DNA of 64,000 nt from Rhizomys pruinosus. Lineage: Eukaryota > Chordata > Mammalia > Rodentia > Spalacidae. Shown piece after piece: positions 22,336 to 35,341 of this stretch. The translations under genes and the position numbers were made by a program. The number at the start of each line of letters is the position of its first letter. The first letter of the stretch is position 1. The notes beneath the pieces are model-generated. The model worked only from the letters and a program-made list of their open reading frames with translations. It searched no databases and had not been told where the DNA came from. The DNA is taken from contig VZQC01005092.1 of assembly GCA_009823505.1 (NCBI GenBank), positions 862,259-926,258 on the forward strand, written 5' to 3'.

Positions 22336-22885
22336 CTTTTTGCCTTCTTGTTTATGAAGGGGTGGCTGGTCTAGGTTTCAGGTTTTCACTTTCGGCAATA
22401 TATTAGAAGCTCTAGCCGACTCTTCCCTTTCTGTTCTGAAGGTTTTCTGGAAATTGGATAGGTAATTCCCAGGTCAGTTCACAACTAAGTCATTTACTTT
22501 GTTTTCCTCTGGCCAGTTCCTCTATGTTGGTTGTGAAACCTAGTGTGTTGGGACTGAAGCTGTGGTAGGTTCCTGTTTCTTCTACTTCCTTGCACCTTAC
22601 ACTCACTACCTCTATTCCAACTAGGACACTCACACCTCAGCAAGGGGGAGGGTATTTGAGTTTGCTCCCGAGGTGGCCCCCTCTGCATCCTGTTGCTGCT
22701 GTGCTGGCTGGGAAACTCCGCCCATGCTGATCATGAAGGAGGGGTGTGGTTTTGCCTGGGTGCTTGAACCCAAAGCCTCTGGGGGCTGGCTTCCTAAGGG
22801 TCTGCCAGGCCACCACTCATGTCTCCAAGCACTGGTCCCCCCTCTTTGTCCAGCTGCTGCTGTACTGGATGGGAAAATCCTACAT
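21584..22885 (-). mobile_element. Inverted 5' UTR and ORF1 N-terminal half of L1 2
   Basis: Minus-strand ORF1 N-terminal coding (21584-about 22200) shows coiled-coil heptads and the segment QEMWDTVKRPNLHIIEIEEG that begins the RNA-recognition domain. Beyond 22210 lies 5' UTR sequence, with a 30-plus T run at 22307-22336 and a GC-richer outer part to 22885. A weak 8-bp direct repeat AAGAAAAT at 21566-21573 and 29870-29877 may be the target duplication of the compound insertion. Confidence 0.85.
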
Positions 22886-23640
22886 GAAGAAAATTTCCCC
22901 AAACTGAAAAAAAGACAAATCCATATAAATATAAGAAGCACATGGAACACCAAATAGACAAGATCAGAAAAACTCCCCATTCCATATCATAGTTAAAACA
23001 CTAGATGCCAAAAATACAGACAAAATACAGAAAGCAACGGGAGATAAAACAACAAATTACATATAAGGGAAAACCCATCAGAATTACAGCGGACTTTTCT
23101 TTTTTTTTAATTTTTTTTAAATTTATTTCTGTATGTGTATCAATGTACTTTCTGCATGCAGGTCTGTGCACCTGTGTCGTGTAATGCCGCTGAGGTCAGA
23201 AGAGGGTCTCAGATTCCCCTGGAGCTGGAGTTCTCCTGGAATTGGAGTTTCAGACGGCTCTCGGCCGCCATGTGGGTGCTGGGGATCGAACCCGGGTTCT
23301 CTGTAAGAGTGGTCAGCGCTCTTAACCGCTAGGCCATCTCTCCAGCCCCAACAGTGGACTTTTCAATGCAAACTATGAAAGCGTGAAGAATGTTACCAAA
23401 GTACTCCTAGTACTAAATGACTATAGATAGCAAGACAGATTAATATACCCAGAAAAATGACAATCATAGTTGAAGGAGAAAGAAAATCTTTTCACCACAT
23501 AAACAAGATGAAAGAATACATATCCAGGAAACCAACCCTTCAGAAAATAATTTAACCAATTCAAAGGACAGAAGAAAGGATCAACTATCCCCAAAGAGTG
23601 AGAGAGAGAAACTAATAAAAGTATAAATATGAAAATACAA
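22886..23640 (+). pseudogene. L1 2 ORF1 C-terminal half, broken
   Basis: Plus-strand ORF1 sequence starting at the ENFPKLKK-coding block, followed by the RNA-binding and C-terminal domain (HxxNRQDQ-like, 'atatccaggaaaccaacccttcag' block at 23519). ORF1p coats L1 RNA as a trimer. The frame is broken by stops and by the SINE at 23100-23350. Confidence 0.85.
23086..23364 (-). mobile_element. B2/B3-type SINE, internal-duplication subfamily, in L1 2
   Basis: Minus-strand copy (23100-23350), head at about 23349, T-rich tail end at 23100. The duplicated 'ctggagttctcctggaattgg' arrangement is present at 23221-23248. Target duplication ACAGYGGACTTTTC at 23086-23099 and 23351-23364. Confidence 0.96.
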
Positions 23641-23649
23641 ACTTAGAAT

Positions 23650-26600
23650 GCAAATAGAAAATCAGATGAAAAGAAGCAACACACTTCTCTCAAAAATAAC
23701 CTTAAATATTATTGGGCTAAATTCCCCAATCAAAAGATATAGACTGGGAGAATGGATTAGAAAATAGAACCCACCTATACACAATCTACAGAAAACACAT
23801 CTCACCCTCAAGGATAGGCACCGACTGAAAGTGAAAGGATAGAAAAATTATTTCAAGCAAATAGAACCAACAAGCAATAAGGAGTTGCTATTTTAATATC
23901 AGACAAAATAAACTTCAAATTAAAACTAATCAGAAGAGACAAAGAGGCTCATTACATCCTTATCAAAGGAACAATAAACCATGAAAATTTCACAGTCATA
24001 AATATGTATGCACCAAACTCTGGTGCCCCCAACTTTCTAAACACAATCCCGCAATACATTAAGGCACAGATCAATCCCAACACACGAATAGTGGGGAATT
24101 TTAATACCCCACAGAGTCCTTTGGATAGGTGAACTGGACAAAGAATAAACAGAGAGACATCTTAACTGAACAATACAATACACCAAATGGACTTCACAGA
24201 CAACTACGAAATATTCGAACCAAACAGTAGAGAATATATTTTCTACCCAGAACCACAGGCAACCTTCTTCAAAATGTACCACATAGTGGGACACAGGCTA
24301 AATCTCAAACAAATACAAAAGGATTGAAATAATTTCATGTATTCTATCAGACCACAGTTCAATAAAGCTAAATATCAACATCAGGATAAGCCCTACTATT
24401 TACAAGAAGACATCACATCAAGATTAAACAACACACTCCTGAATAATGCTTGGCTCAAAGAAGAAATAAAGAAAGGAATAAAAGCATTCCTATACCTAAA
24501 TAAAAATTACTATACAACATATAAAAACCTTTGGGATACTTTAAAAACAATCCTAAGAGGGAAATTTATAGCCCTGGGTGCCTACATAAACAAACAAACA
24601 AACAAAAAACAGAATGAGTGCAAATAAATAATCTAACACTGCAGCTAGAAACATTTGAGAGACAACAACAAATGAACCCTAAGCCCAACAGACAGGAAGA
24701 AATCACAGAAATCAATGAAATAGAAACAAAGAAAACAATACAAAGAATCAATGACTCCAAAAGTTGGTTCTTTGAAACTTTAAACAAGATAGACAGACAT
24801 CTAGCCCCTTTAAACAGAAGAAAGAAAGAGCAACTCAAAATCAATAGAATTGTGATGAAAGGAGAAACATCCCAACATACAATAAAAAGATCCAGATAAT
24901 CATACCGGAATACTTCAAAAACCTCTACTATACTCAATTTGAAAACCTAAGAAAAATGGATGAATATCTGAAATCCCAAAGCTTAACCAAGAAGAGATTG
25001 ACAGTTTAAAGAGACTCATAATAGCTGAGGAAATTGAAGCTGTAATAAAAAAAAAAATACTCCCAACTTAAAAAAAGCCCAGACCCAGATGGTTACACAG
25101 CAGAATTCTATAAAACATTTAAAGAAGACTTACAGCCTTTAATCTCAAACTGTTCAGAAGAAACCAAACAGGGAAATATCCCAAATTTCTTCTATGAAGC
25201 CAGCAGCATTCTAATACTAAAACCAGGCAAATATGCAACCAAAGTGGAAAACTATAGATCGATCTCATTAATGAACACAGATGCAAAAATTCTCAACATA
25301 ACATTGCAAACCATATACAGACTTATATCAAAAAGATCAGACACCATGACCAAGTTGGATTCATACCAGAGAAGGAGGATTCAATGTATATATAAATCAA
25401 TAAATATCATAAAACACATAAATGGACTGAAAAACAAACAAAAAAACCTTGATCATCCTAATCGATGCAGAAAAAGCCATGAAAAAAACCCCAGCATATC
25501 CCCATGGTCATGGATTGGAAAAATTAATACAGTAAACATGTCCATTCTACCCAAATTATTATACAGATTCAATGCGATTCCAATCAAAATCTCCATGAGC
25601 TTTTTCACATACTTAGAAAAAAAATCCTTAAATTCATATGGAAAAATAAAAGACTGTGAATAGCTAAGGCAACCCTGAGTGAAAAGTGCAATACTGAGGG
25701 GATTACATTACCATACTTCAAGCTATACTTCAGGGCTATAGACATAAAGACAGCCTGGTACTGGCAAAGAAAACAGAACCATTGACCAATGGAACAAAAT
25801 TGAAGATCCAAACGTGAGTTCATATAACTTCAGGCACCTCATATTTGAGAAAGGGGCTAAAAAAGCTCAATGGAGGAAAGACAGCATCTTCAGCAAATGG
25901 TGTTGGCAAAACTGGATCACCATTTGTAGAAAAACAAAATTAAACCCCTACCTCTTACCCTGTACAAAAACAAACAAACAAAAAACAAAAGCAAAAAATT
26001 CCATGTGGATAAAATATTTCAACCTGAAACCTGAAACCCTGAAGGTAATAGAAAAAAAAAGTGGGCAGCAACCTACAAGACATAGGTGTAGGAAAAGACT
26101 TTCTGAAATATGGACAACAGCTGACAAGTGGGACCTCATGAAACTCAAAAGCTTTGGTACAGCTAATGAAACAATCAAGGAAGTGAAGAGAAAACCCACA
26201 GAGTGGGAGGAAACCTTCACAACTGATACATTTGACAAAGCATTAACATCCAGAATATATAAGCTACTTAAAAAACAAAGAAGAAAACAAATGACCTACT
26301 CAAAAGATGGAGTAAAGAGTTGAACAGAGACTTCACAAAGTAAGGAAGTAAAGATGGCTGAAAAACATCTTAAAAATTGTTCAACATCATTAATAATTAA
26401 GGAAATGCAAATTAAAACCACATTAAAATATCATCTCGCACCAATAAGACTAGCCAAGATCAAGAAAACAAAAGACACCAAATGCTAGAGAGGTTGTGGG
26501 GAAAGGGGAACACTCAGCCACTGCTGGTCAGAATGTAAACTGGTACAACCACTGTGGAAAGCAGTGTGGAGAACCCTTACAAAACTCAAAATGAGCATAC

Positions 26601-26900
26601 CACCTGACCCAGACACACCACTCCTGGGTATATACCCACGAGAGGCATCCTACAGCAAATATACATGCACAGCTATATTTATTGCAGCTCTCTTCACAAT
26701 AGCAAAGAGCTGGAACCAACCCAAATGCCCCTCAACAGATGACTGGATAACAAAAATGTGGTACATCTACACAATGGAGTTCTATGCAGCAGTAAAGAAA
26801 AATGACATCATGAGCTTTGGTGGTAAATGGATGGAACTTGAAACAACTATACTAAGTGAAGTAACAGTACCAGAAAAAAAAAAAAAAAGGCAAACGGTTT
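23650..26900 (+). pseudogene. L1 2 ORF2 with catalytic loss and internal deletion
   Basis: Endonuclease start near 23700 shows LNSPIKRYR; the catalytic-glutamate motif QETHL reads QKTHL at about 23790, so the active-site acid is lost. RT fingers lie near 25090-25430. At about 25480 the sequence jumps from the IDAEKA-type block directly to the WIGKIN-type block, removing about 0.7 kb that would hold the FADD catalytic box. The C-terminal part is good from 25810 to 26900 (NWCWQNW, WNQPKCPSTDDW). Many stops. Confidence 0.88.
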
Positions 26901-27096
26901 CCCTCATTTGTGGATGCTTACATCAAATCCCCAGTTGGCAGGCAAACTGACCAACTTTATTATTACATTTCATTTTATCTGAAACAACTGTGCTATTCCA
27001 ATGTGAACCTCTAAATGGGCTCTAGAGTTGCCCTAACATTTATATTCACATATTGTAATTACCATACATGGATGGAATATAGGTAGTCATATTCTA

Positions 27097-27151
<55 letters not shown>

Positions 27152-27338
27152 TAAAGTAACACATCTTTATAATTGCATGCAAATTTACTGTTAAAATGTG
27201 AATCTCTGAATATTTTTAGGAATCAACCTGTAGTTTATTTTCAGAATTTGTAATTTTGACTTATGTGTGGAATGTATATATGCATATTTTTGAATAATGT
27301 AAAAATTTTAAAATAATAAATAAAAATAAATTGAAAAA
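26900..27338 (+). mobile_element. L1 2 3' UTR with (GA)n
   Basis: Follows the ORF2 end; contains a perfect (GA)n array at about 27102-27147 and ends in an A-rich stretch with AATAAATAAAA at 27315-27327, the likely polyadenylation region. Confidence 0.75.
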
Positions 27339-29877
27339 ATATCCTCATGCTTAAAGTCCTAGAGGGAATTGGACTTTAGGGATAATTCCTCAATGTAATC
27401 AAAGCCATATATAAGGAACCCACACGACAGCCAATATAATCCTAAATGGAGAAAAGATAGAAGCATTCCCCTTAAAGGCAAGAACATAGCAAGGTTGCCC
27501 CCTTTTGCCACTCCTCTTCAATACAGTACTTGAAACACTTGCTAGGACAATAAGACAAGACAGGGAAATTAAAGAAGTACTAATTGGAAAAGAGGAAGTC
27601 AAGGTATCTTGTTTTGCAGACAATATGATAGTTCACCTAAGGGATATTAAGAACTTCACCAGTAAACTCCTAGAAATGATTAAGACTTTCAGTTTAAGTG
27701 GTGGGATACAAAATTAACTTACAAAAATCAGTACCATTTCTTTACAACAACAACAAGCAACTGAAGAAGTAATATAAGTAGACCTTCCCACTTACAATAG
27801 CACCAAAAACAATAACTTCCCTAGGAACAAACCTAACCAATGACACCAAAGATTCTACAACAAAAATTTTAATCCCCTGAAGAAGGAGATTGAAGAAGAC
27901 ACCAGAAGATGGAAATACTTCCATGCCATGGATTGGAAAAAATAATATAGTAAAAATGTCCATTCTAACCAAATTAATGTACAGATTCAATGCAACTCCA
28001 ATTAAAATCCCCTTGAGTTTCCTCACAGACTTGGAAAAAAATCCTTAAATTCATATGGAAAACAAAAATTCTGAATAGCCAAAGTAACATTAAATGAAAT
28101 GTGCAATACAGGTTGGATCACTACACTAGACTTCAAACTATATTACAGGGCCATAGTCATAAAAAGAACCTGGTAGTGGACAAAAACAGACCTGTAATCC
28201 AATGGACCAAAATTGAAGATCCAAAATTGAGCACACACAATTTCAGCCAGCTCATATTTGAAAAGGGGGCCAAGAAGAATTAATGGAGGAAAGGCAGCAT
28301 CTTCAGCAAATGGTGTTGGCAAAACTAAATCAGTTGTAGAAGAATAAAACTAACCCCTTCCTCTCTTCCTGTAAAAACATCAATTCAAAATGGATCAAAG
28401 ACCTCAATGTGATAACCAAAACTATAAAGGTGATAGAAGAAAATGTTGGCAGCAACCTACAAGACATGGGCATAGGAGAAGTCTTCCTAAATCAGACAGC
28501 AGCTACACAGGAAGTGAAGTCAACAATTGACAAGTGGGACCCCATAAAATCAAAAGCTTCTGTACAGAAAAAGAAATAGTCAGCGAAGTGAAAACCCACA
28601 GAGTAGGAGATAGCATTTACCAGTGATACATCTGACAGAGCATTAACTTCAGAATATATAAGCTACTTAAAAAACAAAGAAGTAAGAAAACAAAGGACTC
28701 CCTCAAAAGATGAAGTAAAGAACTGAACAGACACTTCACAAATGAAGAAATAAAGATGGCTGAGAAACATCTTAAAAAATGTTCAACATTGCTAATAATT
28801 AATGAAATGCAAATTATAACAACTTTTAAGATAGCCTGTTACTCCAATAAGACTGGCTAGGATCTGGAAAACAAATGCTACCAAATGCTGGAGAGGTTGT
28901 GGGGAAAGGGGAACACTCATCCACTGCCGGTAGGAATGTAAACTCATACAAACAGTATGGAAAGCAGTATGAAGAACTCTGAAAAGACTCAAAATGAGCT
29001 TACCACATGACCTGGTCATATCACTCCTGATTATATACCCACAAGACTCATCCTACTGCAGAAATACATGCGCATCCATGTTCACTGCAGCTCTCCTCAC
29101 AATAGCAAAGAACCGAAACCAACCCAAATGCCCCTCAACCAATGAGTGGATAGAAAAAAATGTGGTATATATACACGATGCAGTTCTATGCAGCAGTAAA
29201 GAAAGATGGCATCATAAATTTTGCAGGTAAATGGATGGAACTAGAAGATATTATGTTACAAGAAGTAAAACAGTCCCTAAAAAGCAAACAATGAATAGTA
29301 TCCTACATTTGTGGTTGCTAATACTAAGCACCTAGCTGTAAAGAAAACTGAGCACCATTAATGTTATATACCCCTTTCCCTGAAAGCAAATGTGATCTTA
29401 TAAAGTAAATCTCTTAACAGGCTCTAGAATTAGTCCACCACTTATTTTGAGACGTTGTAAACTTGGTATATGTGTGGAGGATATGTAGACATATTTTAGA
29501 ATAATATAAACTTAAAAAGGAAAACTGTGAATCGTGAAATGTGATATGGAAATTACAGCTTGTGTACAGATGATATAATTTTTTATAGGTGTGACATATA
29601 TATGCATATGTTGAAACAATACAGATTGGAGGGAACAAAAATAGCAGAGGAACTGGGACAGTGAACTGACTTAAACAATAAAGTTCCCCAAAGGACAATA
29701 ATCCTCTGCTTTGAAAAACTTTGAAAAGAATCAGAAAAAGATATAAGGCAGGAATGGCAGGGTGCATGAATTCGGGTGGGGTGGGGGGCATGGAAGGGGA
29801 AATGAGTCTAGATTAAACTAGAAAAGATGTATGAAATGTACATAAATACATAAATAAAAGTGTGAAAAAAAGAAAAT
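27339..29877 (+). mobile_element. L1 LINE 3, 5'-truncated
   Basis: A second plus-strand L1 starts inside the RT domain immediately after the 3' end of L1 2. RT palm: the catalytic box reads FADN at about 27617-27628, so the second aspartate is lost. C-terminal part 28240-29280, then a 3' UTR with a G-rich tract (about 29775-29800) and A-rich end. 5' truncation is the usual fate of L1 insertions. Confidence 0.88.
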
Positions 29878-30765
29878 CCACGGAGGTCAGGAAACTAGTA
29901 AGGGGGAATGGGGATGTATTAGTTTATTTTCTGTTGCTGAGATAAAGCACCATGACTAAAGAAATTTAGAGATGAAAAAAAAGAAAAGAAAAGAAAAGAA
30001 AAGAAATACTTCAAGCTCTGAGTAAGTAGCAAATAATGTTTTGCATAAATCATGGCTAAGGACCATTTATATATTTCTTATATAGTTTATTGTTCTTCTT
30101 GTTTAGAAAATTAATGCGACTGAAAATACATATATTTCAATAATGTTCCAAAACGTTGAACACTTGTATTTGCCTCAAAATTCACTTTTAAAAAATTCTT
30201 GAACAATTCACTCATACATTTACTGAATTATTTAATTAAGCCCCTAGTACGTTCTCACATCCCCCTCTCTCACAAGATGAAACCTTTCTTCTTCCCAAGC
30301 TCCTCTTATTTTGATGTCTTTTTTATGACCCACTGATTTAATTATGGTTGCTTGAATGAGTGTGAGGGATTATTTCCTGGAACATAGGCAGTTTATCAAT
30401 GTCTGCAGCACTATGCCCTGTGTACTTTATAGAGCCAAGTACGCCACAGTCGCTTATTTTCTGTACCATGCTAGTTTAAGACTCTGCATTAATACCCACC
30501 CACCTCAAAAACAAGCTTTTTTGATGAAGATTGGCATCAGTATCAATCTGTGGCTATAAACATAGTTATTTAGAAGACATTTTAATACCACAGCTATTTT
30601 GCAAAGCAATAGTGATACATTTTCCTCTAGGGAGTATGACTTCCACAATCAGGGATTCTTCAACAGGGCTTAGGTCTTTTCCACAACATGGGAGCTCATG
30701 CCTACCAAAATGCTTTAGAATACATATAATTTGATGAAGATACACCAATGAAATAAACTGCCTAT
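29878..30765. other. Unique-looking DNA with LTR scrap and (AAAAG)n
   Basis: 29917-29962 matches the outer 3' end of the MaLR LTRs found at 37204-39825 and 48478-50547, in minus orientation, and is all that is left of that copy. An (AAAAG)n run occupies about 29976-30006. The rest, to 30765, is AT-rich and not recognised. Confidence 0.6.
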
Positions 30766-31605
30766 AAATTTTTTTTATAAATTTATTTTTATATTTTAAC
30801 AACTCTAGACCCGTGACCCCCCCATTCCCCCACCCCACCAGAGCTCATGCATTCTGCCAAACATGCCTTTCATCTCTTTCGCAGTCTTTCTCAATATTCT
30901 CCATGAGGAAGTTGACTGTTTTGAGCAGAAGTTCATCGTTTCAGTCAGTTCTTCAATGCAGCCCTTTCTGTTGTTGTTGTTGTTGTTTCCAATATGCATC
31001 ACTCCCAACTGCTTTGGACAAAAGCTCAGGGGGCCATACACAAGAAATACTTACAACTAGGTAATTGGCATTAGCATCCACAGATGAGGGATACCATTCA
31101 TCATTTGTTTTTCTGGGACTGTGTTACTTCACTCAGCATGATGTCCTCTTGCTCTACCCATTTTCCTGCAAAATTCATGATGTCATCTTTCTTAACTGCT
31201 GCATAGAACTCCATTTTGTAGATATACCACATTTTCTCTATCCACTCATCAGTTGAGGGGCATTTGGGTTGGTTCCAGCTCCTTGCTATTGTGAAGAGAG
31301 CCGAAATAAACATGGCCATGCACATAGCTCTGCGGTGGGGTGAGTCTTGAGGGTACATGCCCAGGAGTGGTATGGCTGGGTCGGGTGGCAAGTTCATTCC
31401 AAGTCTTCCAAGGGTTCTCCACACTGCTTTCCATAGTGGCTGTATGAGTTTACATTCCCAACAGCAGTGAATGAGCGTTCCCCTTTTCCCCACAACCTCT
31501 CTAGCACTTGGTATCATTTGTTTTCTTGATCCTAGCCAGTCTTATTGGAGTAAGATGATATCTTAAAGTGGTTTTGATTTGCATTTCCTTAATGATTAGT
31601 GATGT

Positions 31606-31887
31606 TGAACACTTCTTTTTTTTTTAAGATTTTTTAAATTAATTTTATTTATTTATGTATGTGCATGAATGCACTGTCTTCATGCAAGACTGTGCACCCG
31701 TGTCGTGCAACGCCGCAGAGGTCAGAAGAGGGTCTCGGATTCCCCTGGAACTGGAGTTCTCCTGGAATTGGAGCCTCAGATGGTTCTCAGCCGCCATGTG
31801 GGTGCTGGGGATCGAACCCGGGTCCTCTGTAAGAGCAGTTGGCGCTCTTAACCGCTAGGCCATATCTCCAGCCCCTGAACATTTCTT
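31606..31887 (-). mobile_element. B2/B3-type SINE, internal-duplication subfamily, in L1 4
   Basis: Minus-strand copy 31618-31875 with head at 31873 and T-rich tail side at 31618. It has the two-unit 'ctggagttctcctggaattgg' arrangement at 31749-31772. Target duplication TGAACAYTTCTT at 31606-31617 and 31876-31887. Confidence 0.95.
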
Positions 31888-32018
31888 AAGGTGTTTCTCA
31901 GCCATCTCTAATTCCTCACTTGTGATGTCTCTGTTCTGTTCTTTGCTCCATCTATTGAGTGGGTCATTTGTTTTCTCTTTTTTGTTTGTTTTTTGAGTAG
32001 TTTATATATTTTGGAAAT

Positions 32019-32260
32019 CAATGGCGGTTAAATAAGATTCAGAGAAAGAAAAGGAAAAAAAGAAAAAAGGGAGGTGTATCTGCGTGAAAAAGGGTTGTCC
32101 TCCAAATGAGGACGGGGGGGCGAAACGGTGGGGCTGTAAGGGCTGGTAATATATAGATAAGCGAATACATAGATCTCGAACGAGCAGTCCAAATGTGATT
32201 TGTTGGCCAAGTAATTAAGTGTGACTATTGTTCTCTAATTTATGGGTATGTCCGTTTCGT
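32019..32260. other. Foreign or corrupted block inside L1 4
   Basis: Between the 'gagtagtttatatattttggaaat' block and the 'tgtacagaagctttag' block of L1, the expected sequence (seen at 6296-6400 in L1 1) is replaced by purine-rich, then CpG-containing sequence with no match to L1. It opens the indel-rich interval that runs to about 33480. I cannot tell a biological insertion from assembly noise. Confidence 0.55.
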
Positions 32261-35200
32261 GTACAGAAGCTTTAGTAGAACTTTAATGAGGATCCTAGTT
32301 CAGGCATTGTCAACTTAATTCTGTGCCCGCTGCTGTCTGATGTTAGGAAGTCTTTTCTAGCCCATGTCTTGTAGTCTGCTGCCACTTTTTCTCTATCACC
32401 TTCAGAGTTGGGGTTTCCACATTGAGGTCTTTGCATCCATCTGGAGTTGCTTTGTACAGGGCGAGAGGGAGGGATTTAATTTCATTCTTACAAGTGGATC
32501 AGTGGTGATCCAGTTTTGCCAACACCATTGCTGAAAAATGCTGTCTTTCTCCATGGTCGGGTCTTGGCCCCCTTGTCAAATATGAAGATGGCTGAAATTT
32601 ATCGTGTCAGATTTAAACTTCGGTTTTGTTCCATTGAACAACCAGGTCTGTTTTTGTGCAAGTAACCAGGCTGTTTTTTTTGACTAAAGCCCTGTAGTAT
32701 ATGTGAAAGTCTGGTATAGAGATCCCCCTGTTTTTTTTTCACTCAGGTTGTTTTGGCTCATTTTGGGTCTTTGTTTTGCCAAATGAATTAAGGACTTTGT
32801 TTCCAAGACTGTGAAGAAACTCTTGGGAATTTTTGATTGGAATGCATTAATCTATACAAGAGTTTTGTAAAATGGACATTTTTTACAATGTTAATTTTCC
32901 CAATCCATGAGCATGGGAGGTTTTTCCATCTTCTGATGTCTTCTGTCAATTTCTTTCTTTAAAGGTTTAAAATTTTGTTGTAAGATCCTTGGTGTCTTTG
33001 TTAGGTTTGTTCCTAGGTATTTTATTGTTTTGAGGCTAGTGTGGTGGAAAGGTCTCTTTAAATTCTTTCTCCAGTTGCTTTTGTTGGTGTAAATAAAGGC
33101 CATGAATTTTTTTAAGGTTAATTTTTATCCTGCCACTTTGCTGAAGCTGTTAATCATTTCTAGGATTTTCTGGTGGATTTTTAGCATCCCTTTAAGAAAC
33201 AATCAATTATCAGCAAAATAGGGATGCTTGATTTCCTACTTTTCCAATTAGTACTCCTTTAAATTCCTTTTCTGCCTTATTGCTCGAGCAAGTGTTTCAA
33301 GCACTTATTGAAGAGAGTGGTACAGGGGGCAGCTTTGCGCAGTTTCCTACCTTTAAAGGGAATGTTTCTGATTTCCCCTTTAGGATGATATTGGGCTGGT
33401 TTCCTGTATATGGCTTTTATTGACATGAGGAATGAGCCCTACACATCCAATTCCTTCTAGACTTTAAGCAGGAAGGGATGTTGGATTTTGGTCAAAGGCT
33501 TTTCAGCATCAATTGAGATGTATGGTTGTGTTTTTGTCTTGATGTCTGTTTATGTGTTTGAGGATGTTTATTGACTTTCGTGTGTTGAACCATCCCTGCA
33601 TCACTGGTATGAATCCAACTTGGTCATGATGGATGATCTTCTTGATGTGGGTCTGTATGCGATTTGCCAGTATCCTGTTTAGAATTTTGGCATCTGTGTT
33701 CATTAGGCAGATGGGACTATAGTTCTCCTTTTTAGTTGTATCTTTGCCTGGTTTTGGTAATAGAGTGATGCTGGCTTCATAGAAGGAATTTGGGAGAATT
33801 CCCTCTGATTGTATCCTTCTAAACAGTTTCAGTAATAATGGTTGTATTTCTTTTTGAAATGTTTTATAGAATTCTGCCATGAAACCGTCTGGGCCTGGGC
33901 TTTTTTTAATTGGGAGTTTTCTTACTACATCCTCAATTTCTTCATATATTATGGGTCTATTTAAGATGCCAATCTCTTCTTGCTCAAGCTTTGGTCATTC
34001 CCAGGATTTCAGATATTCATCTATTTCTTCTAGGTTTTCAAACTTGGTAGACTATAGGTTCTTGTAATATTCCCATATGATTTTTTGGATCTTTTCCTTG
34101 TCTGTTGTGTTATTTCCCTTTTCATCACGGATTGTATTGATTTGGAGTTCTTTCTTCTTTCTTTTGGTTAACTGGGCTAGAGTTCTGTCTATCTTATTTA
34201 TTCTTTCAAAGAACCAACTTTTGGATTCATTTATTTTTGGTATTGTTTTCTTTGTTTCTATTTCATTGATTTCTGCTTTGATTTTTGTTATTTCTTCCTG
34301 TCTGTTGTGTTTAGGGTTCATCTGTTATTGCCTCTCAAGTGCTTTTAGCTGCAGATCATTCACTTGTGCTCTTTCTGTTTTTCTAATGTAGGCACCCAGG
34401 GCTGTAAACTTCCCTCTTAGGACTGCTTTTAAGGTATCCCATAGGGTTTGCTGTGTTGCATTGTCATTTTCATTCAGTTCCAGGAATGTATTTCTTTCTT
34501 TATCTCTTCATTATTCAAGAGTGTGTTGTTTAGTCTCCATGTGTTCTTGTAGGCAGTAGGGCTTATCCTACTGTTGGTGTTGAGCTTCATTGCACTATGG
34601 TCTGAAAGAATGCATGAAATTATTTCAATCTTTTTTTATTTGTGGAGGTTTCTTCTGTGTCCCAGTATGTGGTCGATTTTGGAGAATGTTCCATGGGGTG
34701 CTGAGTAAAAAGTGTATTCTCTGGTGTTAGGATGGAATATTCGGTAGAGGTCTATGAGGTCCATTTTGTGTATCATATTGTTCAGTTCAGATATCTCTCT
34801 GTTTATTCTTTGTCCTGTTGACCTATCCCAAGGACTCAGTGGGGTATTGTAGTCCCCTACTATGAGTGTACTGGGGTTAGTGTGTGACTTGTGGTCCTGG
34901 AGAATTGTCTTTATAAAGTTTGGTGCACTAGAGTTTGGGGCATATATATTCATGATTCTGAAATCTTCTTGGTGAATTGTTCCTTTGATAAAGGTGTAAT
35001 GGCCTTCTTTGTCTCTTCTGATTTCTTTTACTTTGAAGTCTATTTTGTCTGATATTAAAATAGCAACACCTGCTTTCTTTTTGGTACCATTTGCTTGGAA
35101 TATTTTTTCCATCCTTTCACTTTAAGGTGTTGTCTATCCTTGAAGGTAATAAGATGTGTTTCTTGTAGACAGCATATGGATGGATTCTGTTTCCTAATCC

Positions 35201-35341
35201 AATGCCCAAATCTATGTCTTTTGATTGGGGAGTTTTGTCCATTAATATTTAAGGTTATGACTGATAGGTCTGTCTTGCTTCCTTCTGCCTTACTATCCAT
35301 TTGTGGTTTGGGTTTAGGTTTCTACTTCTGCAGTTATGCTT

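Larger units (their letters stand above)
21584..27338 (+). mobile_element. L1 LINE 2 with inverted 5' part (twin priming)
   Basis: From 22886 to 27338 the L1 reads on the plus strand, beginning inside ORF1 and ending in a 3' UTR. From 21584 to 22885 the 5' UTR and first half of ORF1 of an L1 read on the minus strand. The inverted part stops in ORF1 at the codon just before the one where the plus part starts. This is the structure produced by twin priming, an inversion made during a single target-primed insertion. All ORFs contain stops. Confidence 0.88.
31101..35300 (-). pseudogene. L1 4 ORF2 (endonuclease-reverse transcriptase)
   Basis: In order on the minus strand: endonuclease (35300-34636) with the start-proximal VITLNINGQNSPIKRHR segment and intact QETHL acid motif, and a later SKIDHILGH segment; RT fingers (33880-33509) with [23 protein letters not shown]-terminal region (31517-31101) with the cysteine region and WNQPKCPSTDEW. 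The part between 33480 and 31900 is full of single-base indels and foreign sequence. Stops elsewhere are fewer, so the element was once a fairly young copy. Confidence 0.9.
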
